From Aquabacterium sp. (GTDB lineage Bacteria; Pseudomonadota; Gammaproteobacteria; Burkholderiales; Burkholderiaceae_C), in assembly GCA_030654395.1 (NCBI GenBank), contig JAURXM010000131.1, positions 1 through 64,000 on the forward strand: a DNA stretch of 64,000 nucleotides. The letters are read 5' to 3'. This document shows positions 1 through 10,934 of this stretch, one piece after another; the stretch's first letter is position 1; the number at the start of each line of letters is the position of its first letter. The notes under the pieces were generated by a model, which saw only the letters and a list, made by a program, of their open reading frames with translations, ran no database searches and had not been told where the DNA came from. Both the position numbers and the translations under genes were made by a program.

Positions 1-105
1 AAGCCAGCGCGCCAGCACCGCGTTTTTGTCGGAACCCGTGGCGAGCACGGCCACCCCCGCAAGGATGGGCACCCAGATGACGAGAGAAAGAATGGTGTCG
101 ATCAT
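1..105 (-). CDS. nuoM: NADH-quinone oxidoreductase subunit M, N-terminal fragment
   Basis: Only the first 35 codons lie in the window; the gene runs off the left edge. The ATG (complement of 103-105) follows the nuoL stop by three bases. The visible peptide begins MIDTILSLVIWVPILAGV, a hydrophobic first helix typical of NuoM, one of the three antiporter-like proton-pumping membrane subunits of complex I. The identification rests mainly on position right after nuoL in an intact nuo operon, because so little of the protein is visible. nuoN is expected to follow outside the window. Confidence 0.85.
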   Translation of the reverse strand, partial: MIDTILSLVIWVPILAGVAVLATGSDKNAVLARWL

Positions 106-108
106 GGG

Positions 109-2115
109 TCAGTTCAGTCGGGCAAACCAGGTGACCAGGGCAAACACCCCGATCAGCATGGCGAAAGCGTAATGGTAGATATAGCCGGACTGAAAGGCGC
201 GCATCAGTCGGGCTGCCCGGTCTATCAGGCGTGCAGTGCCGTTGATCGCGCCGTCGATGATGGCCTGGTCGCCACCGCGCCACAAACCGCCGCCCAGCAG
301 GCGCGCGCCACCCGCAAACAGCCAGCTATAGAGTTCGTCGAACCAGTATTTGTTGACGAGCATGCTGTGAATAAAGCTGAAACGCTTCTGGATCGCTGCC
401 GGGATATCCGGGCGTTTGAGGTAGAAGAAAGCAGACAGCCCTACACCTGCCGCCGCCAGCCAGAACGGCAGCGTTGTGATTGCGTGCAGGCCCATCGCCA
501 TCGCGCCATGAAACTCCTGATTGAGCTCGTGCATCACCGGATGGCGATCGGCGACATAAATTGCGTTGCCAAAGAAATCGCCAAACAGCATCGGCTCGAT
601 GGTCATGTAACCGATTGCCAGTGAAGGCAGCGCCAACGCCAGCAGCGGGCCGGTCACCACCCACGGTGTTTCGTGTGGATCGCCGCCATGAGCGTGATCG
701 TCGTGGTCATGTCCGTGCTCATGATGCGCGTTGCGGAACCGCTCCTTGCCATGAAAGACGAGGAAATACATGCGAAAGGAGTAGAACGCCGTAACGAACA
801 CGCCGATCAGCACCGCCCAGTAGGCAATGTTCGCCGCCGGAAGATGTGACAGCTTGACCGCCTCGATGATGCTTTCCTTGGAATAAAAGCCCGACAGGAA
901 GGGCGTGCCGATCAAGGCCAATGATCCAATCAGCGAGGTGATCCAGGTGATCGGCATGTATTTTTTCAGGCCACCCATGGTGCGGATGTCCTGATTGTGG
1001 TGCATGGCAATGATGACCGAACCAGCGGCAAGGAACAGCAGCGCCTTGAAGAAGGCGTGCGTCATCAAGTGGAACACCGCAACCGAGTAAGCCGAGGCGC
1101 CGAGCGCGACTGTCATGTAACCCAACTGCGACAGCGTCGAATACGCCACCACGCGCTTGATGTCGTTCTGCACCATCCCGAGAAAACCCATGAAAAGTGC
1201 GGTAATCGCGCCGATGATCATGATGAAGCTGAGTGCCGTGTCGCTCAATTCAAAAATGGGTGACATGCGAGCCACCATGAAAATACCAGCGGTCACCATG
1301 GTCGCCGCATGAATCAGCGCCGAGATGGGGGTTGGACCTTCCATAGAATCTGGCAACCACACGTGCAGTGGGAACTGGGCCGACTTGCCCATCGCGCCAA
1401 TGAACAAACAAATGCTGATGACGGTGACCAGCATCCAGCTGGTACCCGGCAGGTTCAACAGCGCCAGTTCGTCGGTCTTGGCAAACGCTTCGGTGTAGTT
1501 GAGGGTACCGGCGTAAACCGCGATCAGGCCGATGCCGAGAATGAAGCCGAAGTCACCCACACGGTTGACCAAAAAAGCCTTCATATTGGCAAAAATGGCT
1601 GTCGGTTTGTTGAACCAGAAACCAATCAGCAGGTACGACACCAAGCCAACCGCTTCCCAGCCGAAAAACAGTTGCAGCATGTTGTTGCTCATGACCAGCA
1701 TCAGCATGGAAAAAGTGAACAAGGAAATGTAGGCAAAGAAACGGTTGTAGCCAGCGTCTTCTTTCATGTAGCCGATGGTGTAGATGTGCACCATCAACGA
1801 CACAAAGGTGACGACGACCATCATCATGGCGGTCAGGCCATCGACCAGAAAACCAATCTCCATCTTCAGGCCGCCCACGACCATCCAGGTGTAGAGCGTT
1901 TCGTTGAAACGCGCGCCATCAACGACGACGCTTTGGAGCGTCAGGGCCGACAACACAAAGGCCACCAGCACGCCCAGAATAGTCAGGCTGTGGGTCAGGC
2001 GACGACCGATCAGGTTGCCACCCAAGGCGGTGCCCAGAATGCCGGCCAGCAATGATCCGACCAGCGGCGCCATGGGCACGGCAAGCAAGGTGGAGGCTGA
2101 TAGGGTTTGACTCAT
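109..2115 (-). CDS. nuoL: NADH-quinone oxidoreductase subunit L
   Basis: Antiporter-like membrane subunit of complex I, 668 aa, a little longer than the E. coli protein. Visible are the many transmembrane helices, the conserved FFGWEAVGLVSYLLIG segment (Glu about residue 153) and GKSAQFPLHVWLPDSMEGPTP (Lys about 244), both part of the proton path in this family. The C-terminal part carries the lateral amphipathic helix region expected of NuoL. An odd feature is a histidine/aspartate-rich loop at about residues 464-481, between the later helices, which could bind metal or simply be a flexible loop. It lies between nuoK (76 bp upstream) and nuoM (3 bp downstream) in one operon. Confidence 0.97.
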   Translation of the reverse strand: MSQTLSASTLLAVPMAPLVGSLLAGILGTALGGNLIGRRLTHSLTILGVLVAFVLSALTLQSVVVDGARFNETLYTWMVVGGLKMEIGFLVDGLTAMMMVVVTFVSLMVHIYTIGYMKEDAGYNRFFAYISLFTFSMLMLVMSNNMLQLFFGWEAVGLVSYLLIGFWFNKPTAIFANMKAFLVNRVGDFGFILGIGLIAVYAGTLNYTEAFAKTDELALLNLPGTSWMLVTVISICLFIGAMGKSAQFPLHVWLPDSMEGPTPISALIHAATMVTAGIFMVARMSPIFELSDTALSFIMIIGAITALFMGFLGMVQNDIKRVVAYSTLSQLGYMTVALGASAYSVAVFHLMTHAFFKALLFLAAGSVIIAMHHNQDIRTMGGLKKYMPITWITSLIGSLALIGTPFLSGFYSKESIIEAVKLSHLPAANIAYWAVLIGVFVTAFYSFRMYFLVFHGKERFRNAHHEHGHDHDDHAHGGDPHETPWVVTGPLLALALPSLAIGYMTIEPMLFGDFFGNAIYVADRHPVMHELNQEFHGAMAMGLHAITTLPFWLAAAGVGLSAFFYLKRPDIPAAIQKRFSFIHSMLVNKYWFDELYSWLFAGGARLLGGGLWRGGDQAIIDGAINGTARLIDRAARLMRAFQSGYIYHYAFAMLIGVFALVTWFARLN

Positions 2116-2191
2116 CTTGTGTTCTTATCTACTCAAAAGGACGTATGGCGAAAAAACGCAAAGGGGACAGCAAAAGCGTGCAGCATCATGC

Positions 2192-2497
2192 TCAACCCTT
2201 GAGCGTGTTGAGTTCGTCCACATTGATGCTGGCCTTGTTGCGAAACAAAAGCACCAAGATGGCCAAACCAATCGCCGATTCTGCGGCGGCTACGGTCAGG
2301 ATGAAGAAAACAAAAATCTGGCCTGCCATGTCGTTCAGGTAGTACGAGAACGCCACAAAGTTCATGTTGACGGCCAGCAGCATCAGCTCAATGGCCATCA
2401 GCAACACAATGAGGTTTTTGCGATTCAGGAAAATACCAATCACTGACAGCGCAAACAACATCGCGCCCAGTGATAAAAAGTGGCCAAGGGTGATCAT
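2192..2497 (-). CDS. nuoK: NADH-quinone oxidoreductase subunit K
   Basis: Small membrane subunit of complex I (101 aa, the usual length) with three hydrophobic helices. The second contains the conserved Glu in [13 protein letters not shown] and the third the Glu in [11 protein letters not shown], both part of the central hydrophilic axis that links quinone chemistry to proton pumping. The start codon overlaps the nuoJ stop by four bases (ATGA), the usual sign of translational coupling in this operon. Confidence 0.97.
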   Translation of the reverse strand: MITLGHFLSLGAMLFALSVIGIFLNRKNLIVLLMAIELMLLAVNMNFVAFSYYLNDMAGQIFVFFILTVAAAESAIGLAILVLLFRNKASINVDELNTLKG

Positions 2498-3147
2498 GCT
2501 TTTTTCTCCTCGACGACGGCGGCAACCGGCTCAGGTGCAGCCATGATCGGGTTCATTTTTACAAGACGCACACGGTCCGTACTCTTGACGCGGATCTGAT
2601 CCGCTGGGTTGATGGATTTAGAGTCTTTGCGTTGACGCAGGGTCAGCGCAATCGCGGCAATCATGGCGACCAGCAAAATCGCAGCGGCCACTTCCAGCGG
2701 GTACAGGTACTGCGAATACAGCACCTTGCCGAGCTCTTTGGTGTTGGACAGTTGCACGGCAGTCTCGCCAACGGCAAGCGCATTTTGGGGCACTTCACTG
2801 AGACGAAAACCACCCATCAGCACGGCCGCCATTTCCAGCGCGATCAAGGCGCCAACGCCAGCGGCCAGCGGGAAATGCTTCCAAAAACCCTTGCGCATGC
2901 CGTCGAGGTTGATGTCCAACATCATCACGACAAAGAGGAACAGCACCATCACAGCGCCGACGTAAACCAGCACCAGCGTGATCGCCAGAAACTCGGCCTT
3001 CAGCAAAATCCACAGTGCGGAGGCTTGAAAAAAGGCCAGCACCAGATACAGCGCAGCATGCACCGGATTGCGGGCGGTGATGACTTTGAAGGCGGCGAAC
3101 AAAAGCACCGCGGCAAAGGCATAAAAAAGACCTGTATGAGCGTCCAT
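2494..3147 (-). CDS. nuoJ: NADH-quinone oxidoreductase subunit J
   Basis: Membrane subunit of complex I, 217 aa. About five hydrophobic helices are visible, including the characteristic [17 protein letters not shown] stretch of helix 3, whose pi-bulge takes part in coupling. After the last helix comes a hydrophilic C-terminal tail of roughly 45 residues ending in a charged VVEEKKA. The gene overlaps nuoK by four bases and is separated from nuoI by 77 bp. Confidence 0.96.
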   Translation of the reverse strand: MDAHTGLFYAFAAVLLFAAFKVITARNPVHAALYLVLAFFQASALWILLKAEFLAITLVLVYVGAVMVLFLFVVMMLDINLDGMRKGFWKHFPLAAGVGALIALEMAAVLMGGFRLSEVPQNALAVGETAVQLSNTKELGKVLYSQYLYPLEVAAAILLVAMIAAIALTLRQRKDSKSINPADQIRVKSTDRVRLVKMNPIMAAPEPVAAVVEEKKA

Positions 3148-3224
3148 GTTGTTATTGATTCTTTCGTGCGGGCAGCGAGTGGATCGAAGTCAGGATCGGT
3201 CGGTTGGGTGGCTTGTCAGTTGGC

Positions 3225-3719
3225 TTAACGGTACTTGGCGTCAACCGCCCGGTTGGCCGCAATGTCAGCTTCGTAACGGTCACCCACGGCCAGCAACATG
3301 TCTTTGGTGAAGTACAGGTCACCGCGTTTTTCGCCGTGGTATTCAAGGATGTGGGTTTCGACAATTGAGTCAACCGGGCAGCTTTCTTCACAAAAGCCGC
3401 AAAAAATGCACTTGGTCAGATCGATGTCGTAACGCGAGGTGCGCCGGCTGCCGTCTTCACGCACATCCGACTCGATCGTGATGGCCATGGCCGGACAGAC
3501 CGCTTCGCAGAGCTTGCAAGCAATGCAACGTTCTTCACCGTTCTCATAACGACGCAGAGCGTGCAAGCCCCGAAAACGCGGACTCTGCGGCGTTTTTTCT
3601 TCAGGGAACTGCACCGTGATCTTGCTGCGGAACATGTACTTGCCGGTCAGGGCCATGCCCTTGAACAACTCAATGAGCATGAAGCTCGAGACAAAATCTT
3701 TGACAGAAGCGACTGACAT
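3225..3719 (-). CDS. nuoI: NADH-quinone oxidoreductase subunit I (8Fe ferredoxin)
   Basis: Peripheral-arm subunit that passes electrons through two [4Fe-4S] clusters (N6a, N6b) to NuoB. Two CxxCxxCxxxCP motifs are visible at residues 65-75 ([11 protein letters not shown]) and 104-114 ([11 protein letters not shown]) of a 164-residue protein. I chose the ATG at 3719 (MSVASVKDF), not the in-frame start 30 bp further upstream, because family members begin near here and a purine-rich GGGAAA precedes it. The upstream spacer to nuoH holds a GC-rich interspersed element, unusual in an otherwise tight operon. Confidence 0.97.
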   Translation of the reverse strand: MSVASVKDFVSSFMLIELFKGMALTGKYMFRSKITVQFPEEKTPQSPRFRGLHALRRYENGEERCIACKLCEAVCPAMAITIESDVREDGSRRTSRYDIDLTKCIFCGFCEESCPVDSIVETHILEYHGEKRGDLYFTKDMLLAVGDRYEADIAANRAVDAKYR

Positions 3720-3744
3720 ATTAATTTCCCGCAATGAAGGAGCG

Positions 3745-3858
3745 CACAAGGTGGTTCGTCCACCCAGCAGGGGCCGCGGAACCGGCTCTGCCGGGCCGCA
3801 GGCGCAGTGGCCCCCCAGGGGGGCAGAGAGCTACACAAAGTGAGCGAACGTGGGGGCA
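3745..3858. repeat. GC-rich interspersed intergenic element between nuoH and nuoI
   Basis: The 147-bp spacer between nuoH and nuoI contains a short element with a perfect 7-bp palindromic arm pair (GCCCCCC/GGGGGGC around position 3816), a GGCCCGGCAGAGCCGG-like stretch and a CTTTGTGTAGCTC segment. Composition and layout resemble dispersed intergenic repeats I recall from Comamonadaceae genomes. Only one copy is visible in this window, so calling it a repeat is inference from memory of the family. It could form an mRNA hairpin inside the nuo transcript. Confidence 0.4.
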
Positions 3859-3866
3859 CATTTATT

Positions 3867-4943
3867 TCACCAGATGCTGTAAGGCGTCTGCATCCAGGCT
3901 GCAACAACAACCAACCAGACCAGCGTGACGGGGATGAAAATCTTCCAGCCCAAACGCATGATTTGGTCATAGCGAAAGCGCGGGAAGGTGGCACGCACCC
4001 ACAAGAACATCGTGACCACGACAAAGGATTTCAGGCCGAGCCAGATCCAACCCGGAATCCAGTTGAACAAGGCCGAGTCGATCGGCGGCAACCAGCCACC
4101 AAGGAACAAGATCACGCACAACACTGAGACCAGAATCATGTTGGCGTATTCAGCCAAAAAGAACATCGCGAAGGCCATGCCGGAGTACTCGACCATATGG
4201 CCGGCGACGATTTCTGATTCGCCTTCAACGACGTCAAACGGATGGCGGTTGGTTTCAGCCAGACCGGCGATGAAATACACCACAAAGATGGGCAACAACG
4301 GCAACCAGTTCCATGACAAGAAGTTCAAACCGCGGCTGGCCGCCATGCCCTGCGCTTGCCCCATGACGATGTCGGTCATGTTCAGACTGGCCGAAACCAT
4401 CAGCACCACCACCAAGCAAAAGCCCATAGCGATTTCGTAGCTGACCATTTGCGCAGAAGCGCGCATCGCCCCCAGAAAAGCGTACTTCGAGTTGGACGCC
4501 CAACCGGCGATGATGACGCCGTAAACCTCTAGCGAGGTGATCGCCATCAGAAACAGCAAGCCCGCATTGATATTGGCCAGCGCAACGTCAGGACCAAACG
4601 GAATGACTGCCCAGGCAGCGAGCGCCGGCATGATGGTCATGATCGGGCCGAGCACAAACAAGCCCTTGCTGGCCGCCGTGGGCATGATGATTTCTTTGGT
4701 CAGCAGCTTGAGTGCATCAGCAATCGGCTGCAACAAACCGAAGGGTCCGACGCGGTTTGGCCCCAAACGAATCTGCGTGAAGCCAATCGCCTTGCGCTCC
4801 CACAGCGTCAGATAAGCCACGCAACCCATCAACGGCAACAACACAGCAACGATCTTGATGAGCGTCCACAACACCGGCCAAACGGTGGTAGGCCAAGCGC
4901 CCCCCATGAGGCCTTGACCAGCCAGGAAAATACTGTCGATCAT
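3867..4943 (-). CDS. nuoH: NADH-quinone oxidoreductase subunit H
   Basis: Membrane subunit of complex I that forms the quinone channel at the junction with the peripheral arm; 358 aa with about eight to nine hydrophobic helices. Family signatures visible are [23 protein letters not shown] near residue 50, [20 protein letters not shown] in the central loop, and the C-terminal [16 protein letters not shown]. The ATG overlaps the nuoG stop by four bases. After the stop the operon has its one long spacer before nuoI. Confidence 0.97.
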   Translation of the reverse strand: MIDSIFLAGQGLMGGAWPTTVWPVLWTLIKIVAVLLPLMGCVAYLTLWERKAIGFTQIRLGPNRVGPFGLLQPIADALKLLTKEIIMPTAASKGLFVLGPIMTIMPALAAWAVIPFGPDVALANINAGLLFLMAITSLEVYGVIIAGWASNSKYAFLGAMRASAQMVSYEIAMGFCLVVVLMVSASLNMTDIVMGQAQGMAASRGLNFLSWNWLPLLPIFVVYFIAGLAETNRHPFDVVEGESEIVAGHMVEYSGMAFAMFFLAEYANMILVSVLCVILFLGGWLPPIDSALFNWIPGWIWLGLKSFVVVTMFLWVRATFPRFRYDQIMRLGWKIFIPVTLVWLVVVAAWMQTPYSIW

Positions 4944-7129
4944 GCGTGAACCTCTTGCTCTTGCGCTTCTTTCGCTGGCTCTGGGCTAGCCGCCGCTTGG
5001 CGGGCATCGGCAGTCAATTGCAATGCAGAAGCCCGTCGGACCAGACCGTCGAGTTGGTAAATAGCGGCCACTGCAGGTCGACCCACCGGGGCCGAAGATG
5101 CCATCGCCAGTGCCTGAGTGGTGTTGCCGAGCTTGTCGGCCGGCACGTGCGTGAGGCCTTCCGTCGCGGGGCCAAAGACCTGCGCCAGGACTTCTGCCGA
5201 GGAGTCGAAATCAAAGCCCGGCAAACCGAGCATATTGCCCAGCACGCGCAAGACTTTCCAAGCAGGACGGGTTTCGCCCAAGGGCTTGACGACAGCATGA
5301 AAACTCTGAACACGACCTTCGGCGTTGACGAAAGTACCCGATGTTTCGGTGAACGGAGCGATCGGCAACAGCACGTCACAAAAAGCCATGTTGGCCTTGA
5401 ACGGGCTCAGTGTCACGACCATCTGCGCGTGACCCAGACCAGCGGCCGCTTGCGCGCCAGCAGCTGAGTCGAACTCAGGCTCGTTGTTGAGCAGGATGAC
5501 CGCTTTGAGTTGGCCGCCCAGCATTTGCCCAGCATTCAAACCCGCTGCGACTGGTTGTGCGCCAGCCAACTGTGCGCCCACCGTGTTGGCGGCTTCTGTG
5601 AGGTAACCCAAAGTGGCACCGGTTTGCGTTGCAATCCAGTTGCTCAGGGCCAGCAGGTGGCTGGCTTGGGCGTGGTGCGCGGCAGCATTGCCGAGCAGGA
5701 TCGCTTTGCGCTCGCCGCCAAGCAGCGACGTGGCCATGGCCTTGGCCGCAGCGCTGACAGCCGGTGCCTGCAAACCGACCGGCAAAGCCGCGCCGGTTTC
5801 TGCGGCAATGGCGGCAGCCAGTTCAGTCAGTTGTTTGAACCAGTCAGCTGGCTCGACTATCAAGCGACCAGCCAGTGGCAAGGCCCAAGCGTCTGCAGCT
5901 GACAACTCATGGGTTGAGACCATGGCGTGTACCGCGCAACCCTTGCGGGCGGCTTGGCGAATGCGTTGCGCGAACAGCGGGTGGTCTTTGCGCAGGTTGG
6001 AGCCGACGACCAAGACGCGTTGCAAGTTAGTGAGTGAAGCAATCGACGTCCCCAACCAGCGCACTGCATCGCTCGGCGTGAAGTCGGCGTTGCGCAGGCG
6101 GTAGTCAATGTTCTCGCTGCCCAGACCGCGCATCAAAGCGCCAGCCAGGTACAACTCTTCGACCGTGCTGTGCGGGCTGGCCAGCGTACCGATACTGGCC
6201 GCGCCATGGTCGGCCTTGATGAGCTTGAGGCCGTTGGCGACATACTCCAGCGCAGTTTGCCAATCCACCGTGGCCCACTTGCCGCCCTGCTTGATCATCG
6301 GGCTGGTCAAGCGTTCGTTGGTGTTCAGTGCTTCGTACGAGAAACGATCGCGGTCAGCAATCCAGCATTCGTTGATGTCTTCGTTTTCAAGCGGCAAGAC
6401 ACGCATGACCTTGTTGTTTTTGACCTGAACGATCAGGTTGCTGCCGGTCGAGTCGTGCGGGCTGACAGACTTGCGACGGGACAACTCCCACGTGCGGGCG
6501 CTGTAACGGAATGGCTTGCTGGTGAGCGCACCGACCGGGCAGATGTCGATCATGTTGCCTGACAGTTCAGAGTCCACCGACATGCCGACAAAGGTCTCGA
6601 TCTCGGCATGCTCACCACGGTGCGACATACCGAGTTCCATCACGCCAGCGACTTCCTGGCCGAAACGAATGCAGCGCGTGCAATGGATGCAACGGCTCAT
6701 TTCCTGCATCGACACCAACGGTCCGACGTCTTTGTGGAAGACCACGCGTTTTTCTTCTTCGTAGCGGGAACCGCTGCCGCCATAACCCACAGCCAAGTCT
6801 TGCAGTTGGCATTCGCCGCCTTGGTCGCAGATCGGGCAGTCCAAAGGGTGGTTGATCAGCAAAAATTCCATCACACCCTTTTGGGCTTTGATGGCTTTGT
6901 CGGTTTTGGTGAACACCACCATGCCTTGGGTCACGGGTGTGGCACAGGCCGGCATCGGCTTGGGTGCCTTTTCGACATCAACCAGACACATGCGGCAGTT
7001 GGCTGCAATGCTGAGTTTCTTGTGATAGCAGAAATGCGGAATATAAGTACCGGCTTTTTCGGCCGCATGCATCACCGTGCTGCCCGCTGGCACTTCCACT
7101 GTCTGGCCGTCAAGTTGGATTTCAACCAT
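4940..7129 (-). CDS. nuoG: NADH-quinone oxidoreductase subunit G
   Basis: Largest peripheral-arm subunit, 729 aa, closer in length to mitochondrial-type subunits than to E. coli NuoG (about 900 aa). Ligands visible in order: [2Fe-2S] N1b Cys34, Cys45, Cys48, Cys62; [4Fe-4S] N5 His94, Cys98, Cys101, Cys107; [4Fe-4S] N4 Cys147, Cys150, Cys153, Cys197. The extra N7 cluster of some bacterial enzymes appears absent: the corresponding stretch at residues 221-230 is [10 protein letters not shown], without cysteine. A molybdopterin-oxidoreductase-like fold that binds no cofactor follows. It overlaps nuoH by four bases and starts 33 bp after nuoF. Confidence 0.97.
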   Translation of the reverse strand: MVEIQLDGQTVEVPAGSTVMHAAEKAGTYIPHFCYHKKLSIAANCRMCLVDVEKAPKPMPACATPVTQGMVVFTKTDKAIKAQKGVMEFLLINHPLDCPICDQGGECQLQDLAVGYGGSGSRYEEEKRVVFHKDVGPLVSMQEMSRCIHCTRCIRFGQEVAGVMELGMSHRGEHAEIETFVGMSVDSELSGNMIDICPVGALTSKPFRYSARTWELSRRKSVSPHDSTGSNLIVQVKNNKVMRVLPLENEDINECWIADRDRFSYEALNTNERLTSPMIKQGGKWATVDWQTALEYVANGLKLIKADHGAASIGTLASPHSTVEELYLAGALMRGLGSENIDYRLRNADFTPSDAVRWLGTSIASLTNLQRVLVVGSNLRKDHPLFAQRIRQAARKGCAVHAMVSTHELSAADAWALPLAGRLIVEPADWFKQLTELAAAIAAETGAALPVGLQAPAVSAAAKAMATSLLGGERKAILLGNAAAHHAQASHLLALSNWIATQTGATLGYLTEAANTVGAQLAGAQPVAAGLNAGQMLGGQLKAVILLNNEPEFDSAAGAQAAAGLGHAQMVVTLSPFKANMAFCDVLLPIAPFTETSGTFVNAEGRVQSFHAVVKPLGETRPAWKVLRVLGNMLGLPGFDFDSSAEVLAQVFGPATEGLTHVPADKLGNTTQALAMASSAPVGRPAVAAIYQLDGLVRRASALQLTADARQAAASPEPAKEAQEQEVHA

Positions 7130-7162
7130 TGATTTGCTCTCGCTCTTGCTTTTGCTTATGCT

Positions 7163-8536
7163 TTAACCGTGGGCCACTGGCAGCGCGTCAACCGGGACCA
7201 GGCAGGTCTTGTGGGTGATGTGGTGCTCAAACTCAGCACGGAAATGCTTGATCATGGCGCGTACCGGCATCGCCGCAGCGTCGCCCAGCGCGCAGATGGT
7301 ACGGCCCTGAATATTGTCGGACACAGAGTTCAGCATGTCGAGATCGCTCTCGCGGCCTTTACCATGTTCAATGCGGTCGACCATGCGCCACAGCCAACCC
7401 GTGCCTTCGCGGCACGGCGTGCACTGGCCACAGCTCTCGTGCATGTAAAAGTAAGACAGACGCAGCAGGCTTTTCACCATGCAACGGGTTTCGTCCATCA
7501 CGATGACCGCGCCTGAACCCAGCATCGAACCCGCCTTGGCGATGGAGTCGTAGTCCATGTTGGTGGCCATCATGATGTCGGCGGGCAGCACGGGCATCGA
7601 CGAACCGCCGGGGATCACTGCTTTGAGCTTGCGACCACCGCGCATGCCGCCGGCGAGTTCTAACAAGGTGGCGAAGGGCGTGCCCATCGGAATTTCGTAG
7701 TTGCCCGGGCGTTCCACATCACCGCTGATGGTGAAAATTTTGGTGCCACCATTGTTCGGCTTGCCGCATTCCAGATACGCCTGACCGCCGTTGCGGATGA
7801 TCCAAGGCACCGCAGCGAAGGTTTCAGTGTTGTTGATGGTGGTCGGCTTGCCGTACAAACCAAAACTGGCCGGGAACGGCGGCTTGAAACGCGGCTGGCC
7901 TTTTTTGCCTTCGAGCGATTCAAGCAAAGCGGTTTCTTCACCGCAAATATAAGCACCGAAGCCATGAGCCGCATGCAACTGAAAGCTGTAAGTGCTGCCC
8001 AGAATATTGTTGCCCAACAGGCCTGCTGCACGGGCTTCTTCCAACGCTGCTTCGAAGCGCTGGTAAGTGGTGAAGATTTCGCCGTGAATGTAGTTGTAGC
8101 CGACCGTGATGCCCATGGCGTAGGCTGCAATCGCCATGCCCTCGATCACGATATGCGGGTTGTACTGCATGATGTCGCGGTCTTTGGCGGTTCCGGGTTC
8201 GCCTTCGTCTGAGTTGCAAACGAGGTATTTTTGGCCCGGGAACTGGCGCGGCATGAAGCTCCACTTCAAACCGGTCGGGAAACCAGCACCACCCCGGCCG
8301 CGCAGGCTACTGGCTTTGACTTCCGCAATGACCTGATCCGGCGTCATGCCTTCACCGCCGTCTTGACCCAGAATTTTGCGCAGGGCTTGGTAGCCGCCGC
8401 GGGCTTCGTAGTCTTTCAGGCGCCAATTGTTGCCGTCCAGACCCGCCATGATTTGCGGGTTGATGTGACGGCCATGAAACGAGGTCTGCACGCCGGTGGC
8501 GGCAAACTGGGAGAGCACATTGGAAGCGGTCGTCAT
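7163..8536 (-). CDS. nuoF: NADH-quinone oxidoreductase subunit F
   Basis: NADH- and FMN-binding subunit, 457 aa from the ATG at 8536. I prefer this start over the in-frame start 126 bp upstream because the upstream codons lie inside nuoE and read as shadow sequence, and the ATG sits two bases after the nuoE stop. Visible are the glycine-rich FMN/NADH segment [16 protein letters not shown] (residues 77-92), [16 protein letters not shown] (108-123), and the N3 [4Fe-4S] ligands Cys369, Cys372, Cys375 and Cys415. Together with NuoE and NuoG it forms the NADH-oxidising tip of complex I. Confidence 0.97.
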   Translation of the reverse strand: MTTASNVLSQFAATGVQTSFHGRHINPQIMAGLDGNNWRLKDYEARGGYQALRKILGQDGGEGMTPDQVIAEVKASSLRGRGGAGFPTGLKWSFMPRQFPGQKYLVCNSDEGEPGTAKDRDIMQYNPHIVIEGMAIAAYAMGITVGYNYIHGEIFTTYQRFEAALEEARAAGLLGNNILGSTYSFQLHAAHGFGAYICGEETALLESLEGKKGQPRFKPPFPASFGLYGKPTTINNTETFAAVPWIIRNGGQAYLECGKPNNGGTKIFTISGDVERPGNYEIPMGTPFATLLELAGGMRGGRKLKAVIPGGSSMPVLPADIMMATNMDYDSIAKAGSMLGSGAVIVMDETRCMVKSLLRLSYFYMHESCGQCTPCREGTGWLWRMVDRIEHGKGRESDLDMLNSVSDNIQGRTICALGDAAAMPVRAMIKHFRAEFEHHITHKTCLVPVDALPVAHG

Positions 8537-8538
8537 GG

Positions 8539-9048
8539 TTACTTGGCCTCTGCGGATGTCAAGCCGTCGATCAATTGATCGAGCTTGTCGTTGCTCATGA
8601 AGCTGCACATGTTGACGTCGTTGACCAGCAACACCGGTGCGTCGCCGCAAGCGCCCAAACACTCGGACTGTTGCAGCGTGAAAAGACCATCAGCCGTGGT
8701 ACCACCCATGGTGACACCGAGTTTTTTCTCGAGGTACACCAATGCTTTGTCGCCGGCCCGCAATTGGCACGGCAAGTTGGTGCAAACATTCAGCTTGTAC
8801 TTGCCGACTGGGTGCTGGTTGTACATGTTGTAGAAGGTCGTGACTTCGTGCACGGCAATCGGCGCCATACCAAGGTAATCGGCCACAGCTTTTTCGCTCT
8901 CGGCGCTGACAAAGCCCTGGGCCTGCTGCACGATGGTCAAGCAAGCCATGACGGCCGACTGACGCTGGTCTGCAGGGTACTTGGCGACTTCGCGGTCAAA
9001 GAGCGCGCGGTTGGTGTCTGAAATCATGAAGGTGCGTTGGGTGCTCAT
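8539..9048 (-). CDS. nuoE: NADH-quinone oxidoreductase subunit E
   Basis: Thioredoxin-like [2Fe-2S] subunit (cluster N1a), 169 aa. The four ligands are Cys89, Cys94, Cys130 and Cys134 in CTNLPC and CLGAC, with the family spacing. The N-terminal helical part (residues 10-70) includes the usual [16 protein letters not shown]. Its start overlaps the nuoD stop by four bases and its stop is two bases from the nuoF start, so the three are surely co-translated. Confidence 0.97.
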   Translation of the reverse strand: MSTQRTFMISDTNRALFDREVAKYPADQRQSAVMACLTIVQQAQGFVSAESEKAVADYLGMAPIAVHEVTTFYNMYNQHPVGKYKLNVCTNLPCQLRAGDKALVYLEKKLGVTMGGTTADGLFTLQQSECLGACGDAPVLLVNDVNMCSFMSNDKLDQLIDGLTSAEAK

Positions 9049-10298
9049 CGGTCATTCTCGCCGATCACGATGTCCATCGTGCCAATCACTGCAACGGCAT
9101 CGGCAATCATGTGGCCGCGTGACATCTCGTCCATGGCCGCCAAATGGGAGAAGCCAGGTGGGCGAATTTTCAAGCGATAAGGTTTGTTGGCCCCATCGCT
9201 AACGATATAGATGCCGAACTCGCCTTTCGGGTGCTCAACGGCTGCGTAAGCTTCGCCTTCGGGCACATGAAAGCCTTCGGTGAAGAGCTTGAAATGGTGG
9301 ATCAGCTCTTCCATGTTGGTCTTCATGGATTCACGGTCAGGCGCAGCCACTTTGTGGTTGCTGGTGATGACCGGGCCGGGGTTGACGCGCAGCCAGTCAA
9401 TGCACTGCTGGATGATGCGGTTGGACTGACGCATTTCTTCGATGCGAACCAAGTAACGATCGTAGCAGTCACCGGTTTTGCCAACCGGCACGTCGAAGTC
9501 CATCTGGCTGTAGGCGTCGTAGGGCTGCGTCTTGCGCAAGTCCCAAGCGAAGCCCGAACCACGCAACATCGGGCCGGTGAAACCAAGACTCAAGGCACGT
9601 TCTGGCGAGACCACGCCGACACCCACGGTGCGTTGTTTCCAGATGCGGTTGTCGGTCAACAGGGTTTCGTATTCATCGACATAACCCGGGAATTTTTTGG
9701 TGAAGTCTTCGATGAAATCAAGCAGGGAACCTTGACGATTTTCATTCAGCTTCTCAATCGCCTTGGCGTTCTTGACTTTGCTGACCTTGTACTGCGGCAT
9801 GCTGTCAGGCAGGTCGCGGTAGACGCCGCCAGGACGGAAATACGCTGCGTGCATGCGCGCGCCGGACACGGCCTCGTACATGTCAAACAAGGTTTCGCGT
9901 TCGCGGAAGCAATAAATCAACATGTTCATCGCGCCGCAGTCGAAACCGTGCGCGCCCAACCACATCAAGTGGTTCAGCAAGCGCGTAATCTCAGCGTACA
10001 TCACGCGGATGTATTGCGCGCGAACAGGGACGTCAACGCCCATCATCTTTTCGATCGCCAGGCAGTACGCTTGCTCATTCGACATCATCGAGACGTAGTC
10101 GAGCCTGTCCATGTAAGGCAAGGACTGGATGTAGGTCTTGCTTTCAGCCAGTTTTTCAGTGGCGCGGTGCAGCAGGCCGATGTGTGGATCTGCGCGCTGG
10201 ATGACTTCACCGTCGAGCTCCAGCACCAGACGCAAGACGCCGTGTGCAGCCGGATGTTGAGGTCCGAAGTTCAGCGTGTAATTCTTGATTTCAGCCAT
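9045..10298 (-). CDS. nuoD: NADH-quinone oxidoreductase subunit D
   Basis: 49-kDa subunit that, with NuoB, lines the quinone-reduction site; 417 aa, the standard length. It shows the NiFe-hydrogenase-large-subunit-like fold without metal ligands. Signatures visible are [21 protein letters not shown] near the N-terminus, [21 protein letters not shown]-like [11 protein letters not shown], and the C-terminal [13 protein letters not shown], which is nearly invariant. It overlaps nuoE and lies three bases after nuoC. Confidence 0.98.
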   Translation of the reverse strand: MAEIKNYTLNFGPQHPAAHGVLRLVLELDGEVIQRADPHIGLLHRATEKLAESKTYIQSLPYMDRLDYVSMMSNEQAYCLAIEKMMGVDVPVRAQYIRVMYAEITRLLNHLMWLGAHGFDCGAMNMLIYCFRERETLFDMYEAVSGARMHAAYFRPGGVYRDLPDSMPQYKVSKVKNAKAIEKLNENRQGSLLDFIEDFTKKFPGYVDEYETLLTDNRIWKQRTVGVGVVSPERALSLGFTGPMLRGSGFAWDLRKTQPYDAYSQMDFDVPVGKTGDCYDRYLVRIEEMRQSNRIIQQCIDWLRVNPGPVITSNHKVAAPDRESMKTNMEELIHHFKLFTEGFHVPEGEAYAAVEHPKGEFGIYIVSDGANKPYRLKIRPPGFSHLAAMDEMSRGHMIADAVAVIGTMDIVIGENDR

Positions 10299-10301
10299 GT
10301 C

Positions 10302-10934
10302 TTAAGCCTTGACCGCCGTGGAACTGCTCGTTCCGGCGTAGTTGTCTTCGCGGATCACACGCGGCGTGATCTCGCGCAGCTCGATCGTCACCGGTTGATA
10401 AATGACGCGCTTTTGTTCTGGGTCGTAACGCATCTCGACGTGACCTGTGGTCGGAAAATCCTTGCGAAAAGGATGGCCGATGAAGCCGTAGTCCGTCAGG
10501 ATACGACGCAGATCGTTGTGACCGTCAAAAACGATACCGAACAAGTCAAAAGCTTCGCGCTCAAACCAGTTGGCGGAATTCCAGATGTCGTTGACAGAAG
10601 CCACGACAGGAAAGTCATCATCTTCACAGAAGACTTTCAGGCGCACACGCTGGTTCAGGCTGACCGACAGCAAGTGCGAAGACACACAAAAACGCAGGCC
10701 GTCGTGCGAGCCATTGCCGTAGTCGGAATAATCAATGCCGCAAAGGTCAAGCAACTGCTCAAACTGACAGCCTGGCGCGTCGCGCAAAATCAGGGCAGCA
10801 GCCAGGTAGTCAGCGGCCTTGACAACGATCGTGAGCTCACCAAAAGCGACCGAGGCGCTTTTGAGCTTGCCGTTCAATGCAGTCGCGACAATGTCCTTGA
10901 TTTGCTCGGCAGTGGCTGGATGCAGTGGTCCCAT
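10302..10934 (-). CDS. nuoC: NADH-quinone oxidoreductase subunit C
   Basis: 30-kDa subunit of the peripheral arm, 210 aa from the ATG at 10934. That ATG overlaps the nuoB stop by one base (TGATG), which fixes the start; an in-frame extension 177 bp upstream lies wholly inside nuoB and is rejected. The signature [21 protein letters not shown] and the following [18 protein letters not shown], diagnostic of the 30-kDa family, are visible in the second half. It is not fused to NuoD, unlike in E. coli. Confidence 0.97.
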   Translation of the reverse strand: MGPLHPATAEQIKDIVATALNGKLKSASVAFGELTIVVKAADYLAAALILRDAPGCQFEQLLDLCGIDYSDYGNGSHDGLRFCVSSHLLSVSLNQRVRLKVFCEDDDFPVVASVNDIWNSANWFEREAFDLFGIVFDGHNDLRRILTDYGFIGHPFRKDFPTTGHVEMRYDPEQKRVIYQPVTIELREITPRVIREDNYAGTSSSTAVKA

